From NCBI GenBank assembly GCA_022575985.1, contig JAKSXM010000247.1:6347501-6411500 (forward strand): a stretch of 64,000 nucleotides of DNA, read 5' to 3'. This document shows positions 37,001 through 48,423 of this stretch, piece by piece (position 1 is the stretch's first letter; each line of letters starts with the position of its first letter). The translations under genes were made by a program, and so were the position numbers. The notes beneath the pieces are model-generated. The model had not been told where the DNA came from. It was given only the letters and a program-made list of their open reading frames with translations, and ran no database searches. Origin of the DNA: Anagrus nilaparvatae. Its lineage: Eukaryota > Arthropoda > Insecta > Hymenoptera > Mymaridae.

Positions 37001-38633
37001 TTAGATATTTGAAAATAGTCCGTAAAAATTATTTATTCACATCTTTGAGAAAAAAAAATTTCAAAAAAAAATTCTAAGGTGTTAATGGTAATTTTATGTA
37101 CCGGTCATATATAAAAAAATGTTATTTAATATAAAAGGCGCGATAAGCTTTTTATTTGAATATTTTAGTTCAAGTAAAAAGCCATCTATCGAATGTCCTT
37201 GGTTTGTAGCTAAGTGAAATATTTTCGAAAGCTAACTGTAGCCTTATATATAAGTAAGAAAGAGACAGTTAGTTTTATAATATTCAAAGACGTTTAGGTT
37301 TTATCACACGTCTTGTGAGTAGAAATAGTAGTTTTCTTTATAAGGGCGCAGAGTGATACTTCTCGCCCGGACTATACTTTTTTGATTTATCGCGTAATTT
37401 TTTATCGCACTTGTTTTTACTTGATTTGGATCCCATTTCTATATAGTAGTTAAGTTTTTTATATACATAAAAAGGATGTTTCTTTAAAATAAAAGGAAAA
37501 TAATCCAAAATCTTATGATTTTTTTTTTATTAATATATACTTTTGTCATTTGAAGTTAAACTAATTTTAGGTCAATAAATAATCGACATGTTTATAGGCC
37601 ATTTTTTTATTTCAGTTTATATGTGAGGTAATGGATAAAAAAAAATTTAATTAGACTCTGACTTTTTCTGTGGAAAAAAGAATTTTCGTTTGATTTGGAA
37701 ATATTCTTTTTTTTTTACGATACTACCCAAAAAAAATTTTTACTGAATCGTTCATATCTGTAAAAGTTACAATAGTTTTTCAAAAAAAAATTTGAACAAA
37801 TATTATATACTTTTAATTCTTATCGGTCACTAATTTTGGTAATTTAATATACTATTGTGCAGACGCAAAATACTTGAATGTGATAAAAGCTTGGGGCCTC
37901 GAGCTTGAGACATGATTTTTTTTTAAATTTACAAAGGTTTTGGACTAATATTATATATATTTCTAATTTTTACAATGAGTAGTCGAGATAAGCCACGGTT
38001 ACTTGTGGATACAAACTATTCGGTAACCTAAAGTAACCTTTATTTACCACTCAAAAATGCAATGGTCCAGGACGGGCAATTATTTTTTATTTATAGATAA
38101 ACTGAAAAAATTTATATACGTATTATTTTTGTTGGAATTTTTGTTAAGATTATTTTATTAGCATAATTTTTCTTCTTTTTATCTTCCGCTAAAAGCACAT
38201 GTTCCGTATTTTTTGCATTCCTTTGCTAATAAAAAAAAATTCATCATATATAAATGAAGTGTATTTTTTTTTGCGACCCTAATCGTGAAAACATATAGTT
38301 CCCAAAAAGATTGTATTTAAATGCAAAAAAAAATTATATTTATTGTTTATAGATAAAATATTGGAAAGAAAAATACTGCAAGGTAATTGGCGCTATGGTT
38401 TTTTACTAGCAATAAAAAATATTCTTCGTGGCCCGTTTTACCCAGTAAAGCTTAAAAAGCATAACGTTTATTACTATTACAAAAGATTCTGTAGTTTTGT
38501 GACTTTTCAAAAGGTCCATATAATCTAAATTTTGCACTGATACTGCTACAAATATAAAAAAAATAAAATCTACGTGTTATTTTTATGGGGTGTTTTAAGC
38601 TATCAAAGTTTTTTACTTTGGCTATTTTGTTTT
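34071..38633 (-). other. Non-coding interior of the giant element, part 1
   Basis: A/T-rich with long T- and A-runs and no ORF above 67 codons on either strand. A less A/T-rich patch lies at about 35,580-35,765. A block at about 37,185-37,290 resembles 42,712-42,825. No RT, integrase or envelope-like sequence was recognised. Confidence 0.7.
37185..37290 (-). repeat. Diverged internal duplicate, copy 1
   Basis: Shares ordered phrases with 42,712-42,825: ATGTCCTTGG, GAAGCTAAGT or TAGCTAAGTG, a GTTAG-rich stretch with GAGAGACA or AGAGACAG, then TTAGTTTTAT or TTAGTTGTTTTAT. Similarity is patchy, so this is a tentative call of an old duplication or conserved structure. Confidence 0.4.
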
Positions 38634-39415
38634 TTGTGAATATACGTTACTGAATAATTTTCTTGAAAACTGCTTAATATACCCTTAATTTATGTTTAAA
38701 AATACTTTAAAACTATTTAAAACCTTAATTCATATTTTTCAAATTTGCTTGAATTTTCAAGCAAACGCTAATATTTTTCCTTGAAAATTTCTTAATATAC
38801 TCTTAATTTTATGTTCAAGATACTTTAAAACTATTCAAAAGCCTTAATTCACATTTTTTTAAAAATTTTCTCGAATTTTCAAGCAAACACTAATATTTTC
38901 CTGAAAATTACTTAGTATACCCTTAAAAAATACTTTAAAACTATTTAAACCTTAGCTCATATCTTAAAAATTTTTTTTTTGAATTTTCAAGCAAACACTA
39001 CTATTTTTCCTTGAAAATTTCTTAATATACTCTTAATTTATGTTTAGTATACTTTAAAACTATTCAAAAACCTTAATTCGCATTTTTAAAATTTGCTTGA
39101 ATTTTCAAGCAAACGCTAATATTTTCCTGAAAATTACTTAGTATACCCCTAAAAATACTTTAAACTATTTAAAACCTTAGCTCATATCTTTAAAATTTTG
39201 CTTGAATTTTCAAACAAACACTAATATTTTTCCTTGAAAATTGCTTAAAATACCCCTAAAACTATTTAAGGGCCTTAATTCATATTTTTAAAATTTGCTT
39301 GAATTTTCAAGCAAACACTAATATTTTTCCTTGAAGATTTCTTAGTATACCCCTAAAACTATTTAAGGGCCTTAATTCATATTTTTAAAATTTGCTTGAA
39401 TTTTCAAGCAAGCTT
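38634..39415 (-). repeat. Tandem repeat of about 95-125 bp with palindromic core
   Basis: Seven diverged units, each carrying GCTTGAATTTTCAAGC (7-bp stem, 2-base loop), then AAACACTAATATTTT, CCTTGAAAATT, a TTAGTATACCC or TTAATATACTC phrase and ACTATTTAAAACCTTA. The two rightmost full units (starting near 39,203 and 39,298) are most alike. Intervals shrink from left to right because of deletions. Confidence 0.8.
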
Positions 39416-39565
39416 TTCTTTTGTAAACTATTTTAATTTACAAAAAAAAATTACTTGATTTAATCATATTTTGTTTAAAATGTTTCATATTTTACCGGTC
39501 TAGTTATATTATTGTCTAGTTATATACTCATATTATTACACAGTAGCTTGTTTTTATATATATAT

Positions 39566-39790
39566 ATATGTGATTTACTCATACTAAAACATTGTCGCTC
39601 GTTTTTTTTTATATGTGATTCACTTATACTAAAACATTGTCGCTCGTTTTTTTTTATATGTGATTCACTCATACTAATACATTGTCGCTTGTTTTTTATT
39701 ATATGTGATTCACTCATACTAATACATTGTCGCTTGTTCTTTTTTATATGTTATTCACCCATACTAATGCATTGTCGCTTGTTCTTTTTT
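39566..39790 (-). repeat. 45-bp minisatellite, five exact-length units
   Basis: Five units of exactly 45 bp, each beginning ATATGTGATTCACTC-like and containing CATACTAA and ATTGTCGCT. Open on both strands because the unit has no stops; not a gene. It is unrelated in sequence to the 45-bp satellite at 17,717-18,835. Confidence 0.9.
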
Positions 39791-40549
39791 ATATGTTCTA
39801 CTGTATAATCGTCTTAAGTTCTCTCTCCCTTTTTTTTTCTGTGTTTTTATACCCCATGTGCCTTTATACTATATCATTATATTTATTAGGACATTATTAG
39901 AATTTGGTAAGTACTCTAATGTTTATTCTATTTATTATTATTCTTTTTGATAATTAATAATATTACTCCTATAAAATATATGTATATATTTTTTCCATTG
40001 TTATTTTTATTTTAGTAAGCCTCATGCATAAATTAAAAAAATTTATTTAACGTCTTTTTTCCAATCCAAGCACGACTTTATTACTGGTTAAAATCCCTAA
40101 AATTTTTTATTATTCCCTTAAATTGCCAAAGTATGCTAAAAAGTTACTTGGGTTAAAACTCCAAAATTTCTTGTTAAACTTATACATTCCAAAATTTGTT
40201 TAAGTATCCAAAAATTTACTCAAATATTAATAAATTAATTGATTCAAAAAATTTTTTTTTAAACTGCGTAACCGTTTAATTTTATAGTTTTTATGTTTGA
40301 ATATACTGCAAATGACTAAATCCTGTTAAAATTTTTTCAACCGCTCAAGTAGTAAAGAAATAAGTTATTCCTGTAGTTTAACGTATTTTCTTTTTCTTAT
40401 ACTTTAATTAAAAGGATTTTACTTTAAGTATTAACTAAAGTTTATAGCTAAAAGATATTGCAAAAATTTATAATCTTATAACAATTTAAACAAGAAATAA
40501 CTATCCCTATCACTAAATTATTCAATTTTTTCTTAATTCTTTCAACATT

Positions 40550-41650
40550 TCAAATCCCTGCTTGGAATTTCAAGCAAATTACACATTGCTGACATTTTTT
40601 TTGTCTGTAATTCTCTAAATTTTTTGTTCAGATTTTCGCTTAAAGCCAAAATTTACTGAATTCATTTACTTATTTCTATCTTTAACATGATTAATAAAAA
40701 AAATCTCCAAATAATATTTTTAATCTCCCTTAAAAAAAAATTGCTTGAACTTTCAGGCAAACAAAAAATTGCTTTCATTATTTTTAAAATTACTGAAATT
40801 ATTTACTTATTTCTCTTAAACATGGTCTAAAAATAAAAAATGAAAAAAAAATCTCGAAATGACATTTTTAGTTTCCTAAAAAAAAAATTGCTTGAACTTT
40901 CAGGCAAACAAAAAAATTGCTGTCATTATTTTAAAACTTTAAATTTTTTCTTGAACTTTTAAGTAAACATAACTCTTTCACTGGACTTATTCTACAAAAA
41001 TTTACTCTATTTAGAAAAATATTACTAAAAATTAAATCTCTCAATTTTTGCTTGAAATTTAAGGCAAACATAACTTTCATTGAACTTATCCTACAACTTT
41101 TATTCTATTTAGAAAAACACGACTTGAAATCAAAAATTTTTTTTTACCTTTAAAATTTTGCTGGAAATTTCAGACAAATTATAAAATTTATTATATTATC
41201 AAATTTATTCAGTTATTTAATTGTTTTTTATCTTAACTTGATTTAAAATGTCTTAAAATGACATTTTTAAATCCTAACAAAAAAATTGCTTGAAATTTTA
41301 GGCAAACACAAAATTGTTTACCTTATTTCTCTTATTTCAAACAAAAAGGTCTGAAAAACTCTCTAAGTTTCCTGTTTGAAGAATTTTTTTTTTCCAAACC
41401 CAAAATTACTGCCATTATTTAATCATTTTTATCTTAGCATGATTTAAAATGTCTCAAAATGACGTGTTTCTTTTTTTTTTTAATCTTAAAAAAAAAATTG
41501 CTTGAAATTTCAGGCAACCATAAAATTCACTAATAATTTTCTGAGAAAAAAATTTACTTTACTTCACAATTGATTTGAAATGTTTTAAGGTAATATTTTT
41601 ATCCTTAAGCTTTACTTGAAATTTAAACCTAAACTTTACTTGAATTATTT
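40550..41650 (-). repeat. Dispersed TTGCTTGAAATTTCAGGC motifs
   Basis: At least eight diverged copies, near 40,560, 40,742, 40,889, 41,048, 41,158, 41,287, 41,499 and 41,607, each followed by AAACA- or AAATT-like sequence and spaced 100-200 bp. They are a weaker form of the palindromic core seen at 38,634-39,415, so both regions probably derive from one expanded unit. Confidence 0.65.
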
Positions 41651-44600
41651 TTAAAACAATTGCTCTATTTAGAAAAATATGACTTGCAATGACATTATAG
41701 TTAATTTTTATAGTTAATTTTATCGTACTTTCCTAAAAAAATAAATTATTACCCATCTATCATTTTTTCCTAAGTCTCTCAAAAAAAAAATTTTAGTCCA
41801 ATAAAATTATTCTAATACTCTATTTATTATTATAATTTATATTTATAATATATATTCTATTATTGGTACTTAATTATTTTTGTTACTTTATAATAACTAA
41901 TATTATTATTTTTTTTTTTTAATCATTATTATTAATACTTTTTTTACAAGCCCTATACGTTTTACTATAGTTTAAACGTTACCTTAACTAAACCCTTTTT
42001 TTGTCTCATTTTTTTTTATAAAAAAAAAGGCGTTTGATCTACAAGTATATCCTTTAATCAGGTTACGAGTTCCAAAAAATTTTGCTCTTAAACTAAAATT
42101 TTAAACATTCCTACTTAGAAAAACTGTTCTTCAGAAATACCCGCATTGCATTTTATATGGTTTACAATTAGATTTTCCAAAAAATAACTATCATACGTCC
42201 TTATATCTACCTAAAAAAAAATACAACGACTTTGAAAATTTCAACCCACAATTTTTACGTGTTTTCTTCTACTCGCTTTTTTTTTATAACTTTATATCTT
42301 AAATCTTTATTAAAATTTTGAAATTACAAGCAAAACTTATGTGGCTTAAAATAATAGAACAGAAAAAAAACTCTCTTAAATTCTTATAATTATTTAAAAT
42401 CATTCTTTTTTTTTTTAATTTTTGCATAATACAAACAAAATTTACGTGGATTACAAAAGGAAACTCTCTTCAAAAAAAAAATTCCTATTTCTAAAACAGT
42501 CTTAAAAACTTAATAACATTATTTTATGGCTTAATAATTAAAATAACTCCTACTTTATATATTTCAACTCTTTACTAAAACAATTACAAAAATACCAGCA
42601 AATAAATATTTTATGCGTGTTTTATTATTTTTTTTTTTCAGAGTATAAAAATAAAGCTTTATTATTGGTTACTATTTCTTGTATTTGAATATTTGAAATC
42701 AGTAGCTCGCTTCCTCTGTTGATGTCCTTGGGATGAAGCTAAGTAAAATTATATCGGTTGCTAATCGTATTCTTATGTGAAGTTAGAGAGAGACATTTAG
42801 TTGTTTTATTTTTGAACGGCCTATTATTATTGGTTGATATAAACTTATGTGTGTATTCGGCGGGCTTTTGAAATTCTGGGTTATTATTCTATTGTTTCTT
42901 GTAAAAAATTTTTGAATACTTCGTATATTACACACAAAATTTTTTATGTTTGTTGAACAAACTTTTTTTTAAAGATTTTATCAATAATTTGTTAAAAGAA
43001 ATTTATTTAAATGAAATTTTATTAAATTTAGGTCGAAAGTCTGCTTTCTATTTATAGTTTATAATGAAAATTTTTTATTAATCGATTGAAATGTATCTAG
43101 ACATAAAATAAAATTATCCTTCCAAAAAAAATTGAATTAAAATTATTTTCCAACAAATGGAAGGGATGATTTATTTTAAAAAAAAATTCAAAAAAACTAA
43201 TTCTTAGTCAACTGCTATAGACATACGAATTTATAAAAAAAAATTATATTAAAAAAAAAATTTTAGGTGTACTAAAAAAAACTATTTGTGTATACTACGA
43301 TAAAATTCAAATATTCTGGTCTGAAATAGGCTTTTGATGGTATTAAAATGCAAGCGCAAAAAGGGATGGAGAAAAAATTATTTTATATGAAAAAAAAAGG
43401 ACGAAGAAAAAAATAATTTACGCTGGGACAGAGAAAAAATTTGATGTTAATAACTCTAATAAAAAATTAAAAGGTTTTTTATTATTTTTTTTTATTGATT
43501 ATTTTGAGAAAAAGGTGTACTGCATTTTCAGTAATATATAGTTAAATTAAATTAATTAAATTAATTAAATTAATTAAATTAAATTAATTAAAATTAAATT
43601 ATTTGACTTATTTAAATTGTTAATATGTCTACTTTAGAGATGAGGATTCAGATTAGATTTTTACATTCAAATCTTATTATTGGTTGAGATTGAAATAAGC
43701 TGAATAATAAAAAGAAAAATAAACATGTTCAATAATTTAACAAATGGATAAATGAAGGGTAGTTAAACGAATCTAGTTTTATTTATTAAAAAGTATTAAT
43801 AATATTATAATTTTTTCTATTTTGTTTTGTATTTTTTCTTATTTGATATGACGGGGTGTAAAACATTTTTCTAAAGTCTATATTATGTATTAAAATATTT
43901 CTTCATATAAAAAAAATTACGTTTGTGTAAAAAAAAATACAATTATCACCATTCCTTCTCACACTCTCTCAAATCCAACATATTATTATTATTAACATAT
44001 TGTTTTGTAGAATTTTTTTTTTTTTAAATATATTTAGTATTTTTTTGTTATGCGAGTATAAATCTTATTTTTATTTTATAGCCTTTTAGATTGTTCTTAT
44101 ATTATACATGAATTATACGTTTTTAAATGTATGTATAAAAACTATGCTAAACGTCTATTACACCCTTCGCGTTATCCGCCTTCACTTCTCTCTTACTTTT
44201 TTTTCTTTTACTTTCACATGTTTTTCCTATGTTTATATGTATTAGATATATATAATATTTGCAGATGTTTTGATTTTTTTTGCTTCGGTATACTTAAAAG
44301 TGTTATTTAAACGAAGATATTGTCTATGTTCTTCTTCTGTTTATGACTTTTTAACGAAAAAAAAAAGGTTAAGGAAACTACTTTTCGTGACACATAGATG
44401 AGTAATAATTTCGTGTTGATTAATCCAAAAAATCTTTTAGATTTTTGTTTTAAATATTTTTTTGTTAAAATTTACATTTTTTTTTGCAGTTTGTAAACTT
44501 CAAAGTATTTTGTTATCTTAGAAAATTTCTCATCTCTTATGCTGTTTATCTTGATCCCTTAATGATGTTTCGTAGTCCTTTACAAAACTTAGAGGGAAAA

Positions 44601-45192
44601 AGATTTGCTTACAGACTGATTTAGTATGTCTTAAGTTTTTGTTGTCATGATTTTCTTTTCCTAATAGCATCCTTTTATTGCGTTATTTGCTCTTTTTGTT
44701 GTTCTGCATGTGATTTTTGAATGTCTGTTCGTACATATAAAAATATACATATTCTCTAACCAAACTAAGGTAACTCGGAAATTTTCAAAAAGAAAAAAAA
44801 AGGAAGTGAGAAAAAATTAGAAAACCCAAAGGGTCTTAATAGGCTCTTAATTTTTTATTTGTAAGTTATATTTTTTTACTGCATAAGAAAAAAAAAATTT
44901 ACATTATTTATTGCACAGAAAAGGCATTGCTTCGAGAGAGCATAAGGGTGGGGGGTAACACATGTATTCATTTTTATTCTCTCTTATATTTTTTATTTTT
45001 ATCAGTTGATCGATTCTATTCCCGTTAAAAAAATATTATTACCCCATCATATTTTAACACGTAGAGAAGGAAAAAAAAAATCCTTGCGCGAAAAGATAGA
45101 ATTTAATTAAACTAGTTTCGTCCATTTTACCCATCATTAATATACTTAGATAAATTTTATTATAAAAATATAAATAGGGGGGGGGGGTAAAT
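41651..45192 (-). other. Non-coding interior of the giant element, part 2
   Basis: No gene recognised. Contains the second diverged duplicate (42,712-42,825), a simple repeat of AATTAAATT type at about 43,545-43,600, and an 11-base G-run at 45,177-45,187. A/T content is very high throughout. Confidence 0.65.
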
Positions 45193-45208
45193 ACCTCCCC
45201 CTCTGGGA
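45193..45208 (-). promoter_or_regulatory. Second copy of the polypurine tract
   Basis: TCCCAGAGGGGGAGG on the minus strand matches the bases around the 3' polypurine tract exactly over 15-16 nt (compare 34,059-34,074). It sits 11 kb upstream of the 3' LTR in element sense. Lentiviruses and yeast Ty1 use a second, internal polypurine tract to prime plus-strand DNA. For a 20-kb cDNA that would make sense, but the function here is inferred. Confidence 0.55.
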
Positions 45209-47835
45209 ATATAGTTATAAACTAGTCGTTTTCATTTTCAAAATCATTCCCGTTATTATTCTCAGTAAAAGGTAAAATTACGATTTGAATATAATTACTC
45301 TGCCCCGTATCCTTGGCTTAACCATTGACGGCAAAAAAAAATTTATATTTTTTATATATATTTCTTACATAATATTTCACCCTTGAGAAGAAAAAAGAAA
45401 AATATTTAATAAAGAAAAAATTTTCTTATGGTTTTTTATTCTATTTCTCTTTCTCCTTCCTTATAAAAATCGAATAATTGTTTTGTATTTTAAATTAAAG
45501 ATCTTCTAATTCTATCCCTTTCTAAAAGAAAAGAAAAAGAAAAAAAAATTAATGCTTATTCAATGAGAGAAAAAAATATTTAGTTACGTGTATATAGAAA
45601 TTATAAGAGAAATCAAAGGTATACATATCAAATTAGTGATCTTATATATCAGCAGTTTTTATTCTAAGTAATTATTCATAATTTGTATCTTATATATTCC
45701 ATAAGATAAATAAGTCTAGACGATACGAAAATTCTTTATCAAATTTTATATTTGATATTTGATATTATATTTATGCATTTAATTATTTGATATCCGCTAG
45801 ATTAATATACTTTGTTCAAATTCCTGTAACTTAATTAAATTGCTTATTTAGCGTTTTATATTATTTTTCTTATCGCTAGCTTTATATTTATTCCTTAATC
45901 ATAAATGATATATAATAATTATTATTTATGCGTTAGAAAAAAAAATAATATTTCTTATTTTAATTCGTAATATTAGTAATTTTATATTTGTTCTTAATAT
46001 TATAATCGTTAATTTAAATATTTTATTTTATACCCAAAGAGATTTACTCTTCTTTTTTTTACTAATTCTATTTTTTCATAACGAAAAAAAAACTTAGATA
46101 AGAGAACTGCTTAATTTACGGATTTTTGTATCAATTCTGAACTTTCTTTTTGGTAAAAAAAATTAAAAAAAAAAACTTATCCAGTTTCCACACTAAAATT
46201 ATTCCTTAAAATTACCTCCGTTATCTACAAACTAATACATATTTGGGTAAAGGTCATAAAAGATAATAGTAAAGTATACTGAGTGATTACATCTATAGAA
46301 AGAATATACCTAACATAAAATATGTATAAAAATATGCCATATGGCTATATGTCCAAAAAAAAGACCTGTTGCCTTTCGGTTAAACTTGGTTTTTTATATT
46401 TTATTCGCTTTTTCTTTTTTTTACAACTGGAGCCGTTATTTATTTATTTGCTCGCAAAGAAAAAAAAATTTATAAGTAATGGTATAATTACATATTTTTT
46501 GTCTTTTTACAAAATTTATCGTAAGTACATTCATATTTTTATTTATTTCTCTGCGCCCTCTATTTAATTTGTGTTAATATTATGTTCATTGTGTGTCTCG
46601 ATAATTTTATCAGAAAGAAAAAAAAATGATTTATTTGATAATCAAAATCTTTTGTAAAAAAAAACTGTCCAGTAGAATTTAATATAGAATTTAATATAGA
46701 ATAATAATATTTAATAATAATATATATAATATCGTATTCGAATATTTATCGTTTTATTATTTTCGCATTTTCCCGGACATTTTCGCGAATCTTAAGTTTG
46801 GTTTCATTTTTGAGGCTGGCAAATACAAAAGAAATAAATCTTAGGGTATTTCTCTAATGCATAAGGTCTCTTACGTTTTGTTCTTGTACATAAGAAAAAA
46901 AAATTTAAAAGGGTGCTGTGCCTATCTGGTCATGTACAAAACTTTTTGGGATAATTACTTAATGAATCTATTCTATACCATTTCGCAGTTCTAAAAATGT
47001 ATATTAGATATTTTCCATCCGTTTTAGTTTTCCTGAAAATCGGTTTTAAAGTTATCGTAATATTGAATTTTCTTAAAAGACCTCCTCGTGGAATAAGATG
47101 TTTTACGGTATTTTTGAAACAAAAGTGTACTTGACCTAATCTTTACCATTTCGCAGATCTAAAAATATCATTTTGAACTCGGATTTTCTTTTTTGGTCCT
47201 AAAAAAAATTGATTTTAAGTTTAAGAAATTAGTTGTAGAATAAGCCTGTTATGGAGCGCATTAGCACATATAGTAACAGCATATAAGGTTTTTACAATTT
47301 GGCAAATTCTTAAGTCTCTCTTGCAAGTTATTCGTATTAGAATTGATCTTACATTTTTTTTTTTAACATCTGAAAAATACGAAATCCTACTTGGACTAAT
47401 CGAACTTGTTATATTAGCGTATATGTGTCCGTCTTATTTATTAGTGTTAATACATGTAATATTTTTTTTATTTATTTTATAATATTTTTTTACAGTGAAA
47501 TATTTATTTTTTTTGTTTTAACTTGTTTCTTGATAAAATTAAAATTATTTATTAATTATAAGGTTCCTTATTTCCTAGTATTAGTTTAATTTTTCGGTTT
47601 TTCTATTATATTATTCATCTTTTGCTAGATATTGGTTAAGTCTTTTACATAGAAAAGATTTTCATACTCGTTAAATAAATTTTGATCTCTCACTATCAAG
47701 AAATTTTTTCTTTATTTTAATCTATCCGACAATTTCGCAAACATTTTTTGTTTTATCTAATTTTGCTCATAATACTTTGTCTATAAAATGTTTTAAATTT
47801 AAAGAACAGTTGACTATTTAAAGTTTTCAAACATT
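45209..47835 (-). other. Non-coding interior of the giant element, part 3
   Basis: A/T-rich. The only longer open stretch is an 81-codon plus-strand frame at 46,322-46,567, hydrophobic and lysine-rich, which looks like chance. Nothing resembling integrase was seen downstream of the OTU-like ORF. Confidence 0.65.
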
Positions 47836-48411
47836 TTATAGGTTCCGAATTTCGGAGATTTCGTCTTTAGGTCCCCATGGAGGCTTACGTTCCGGTCGTA
47901 GATGATTTTCTTTATCTACAGGTTTTTCTTTTTTTGCATCTTGAGATTTCCGGTAATTATCAATTTCTTTTCTGTCTAATTTTGTTACAAGATCTTTATT
48001 TTGTACAGCTTTACGTTGGTTTTGATATTTGTCGACCTCACTTTTATCTAATTTAATTACTAGCTCTTTATCAGTTTTTTGTTTCAATTTGCCCTTTGTA
48101 GTTATTTTTATTAGAGGAGTATAATGGTTTTCGCTTAAATGTAAATGTATAAAATCTGAATTATTATTATTGCCCGTATGATGTACATAGGTAATTGTTT
48201 TAATTTTATTTTTATTTTTATTTAAACCGTACATTTGTACGCATAAGTTAATTTTATATTTATTTAAAAAAACAAATAGCGCATCTGCGTTCCCCCAAGT
48301 ATTTTTCTTGTTTAATACATTATTGGCTTCTTTGGGTTCCTTGGCTACTTGCATATGTTTACTATATTTTAAATAATCTTTTAATTTATGAAAGTTTAAA
48401 TCACTTTCCAT
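47836..48411 (-). CDS. OTU-like cysteine protease C-terminal half (191 aa)
   Basis: The first half reads TWGNADALFVFLNKYKINL, then VQMYG, then IHLHLSENHYTPLI. This is the pattern of the C-terminal part of OTU-type deubiquitinating proteases (WG, a helix, a strand, then the catalytic His in an HY pair). The N-terminal DGxC box with the catalytic Cys is not in this ORF, nor in the upstream ORF, so activity is unlikely unless another piece joins it. Residues 105-191 are charged and repetitive, with two VTKLD/VIKLD units. It lies in the same frame as the protease ORF, after two stop codons (TGA, TAA) five codons apart; it may be a separate ORF, a readthrough product or a relic. Confidence 0.55.
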   Translation of the reverse strand: MESDLNFHKLKDYLKYSKHMQVAKEPKEANNVLNKKNTWGNADALFVFLNKYKINLCVQMYGLNKNKNKIKTITYVHHTGNNNNSDFIHLHLSENHYTPLIKITTKGKLKQKTDKELVIKLDKSEVDKYQNQRKAVQNKDLVTKLDRKEIDNYRKSQDAKKEKPVDKENHLRPERKPPWGPKDEISEIRNL

Positions 48412-48423
48412 TTAGGGTTTAAA

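Noticed and set aside
39512..39808. 98-codon repeat protein
   Set aside because: It is the translation of the 45-bp minisatellite; the opposite strand is open too.
34021..47800. Small ORFs at 34,021, 36,654, 38,343 and 46,322 as accessory or envelope genes of the giant element
   Set aside because: All are under 82 codons, low complexity, mostly antisense to the element, and lack a recognisable motif.
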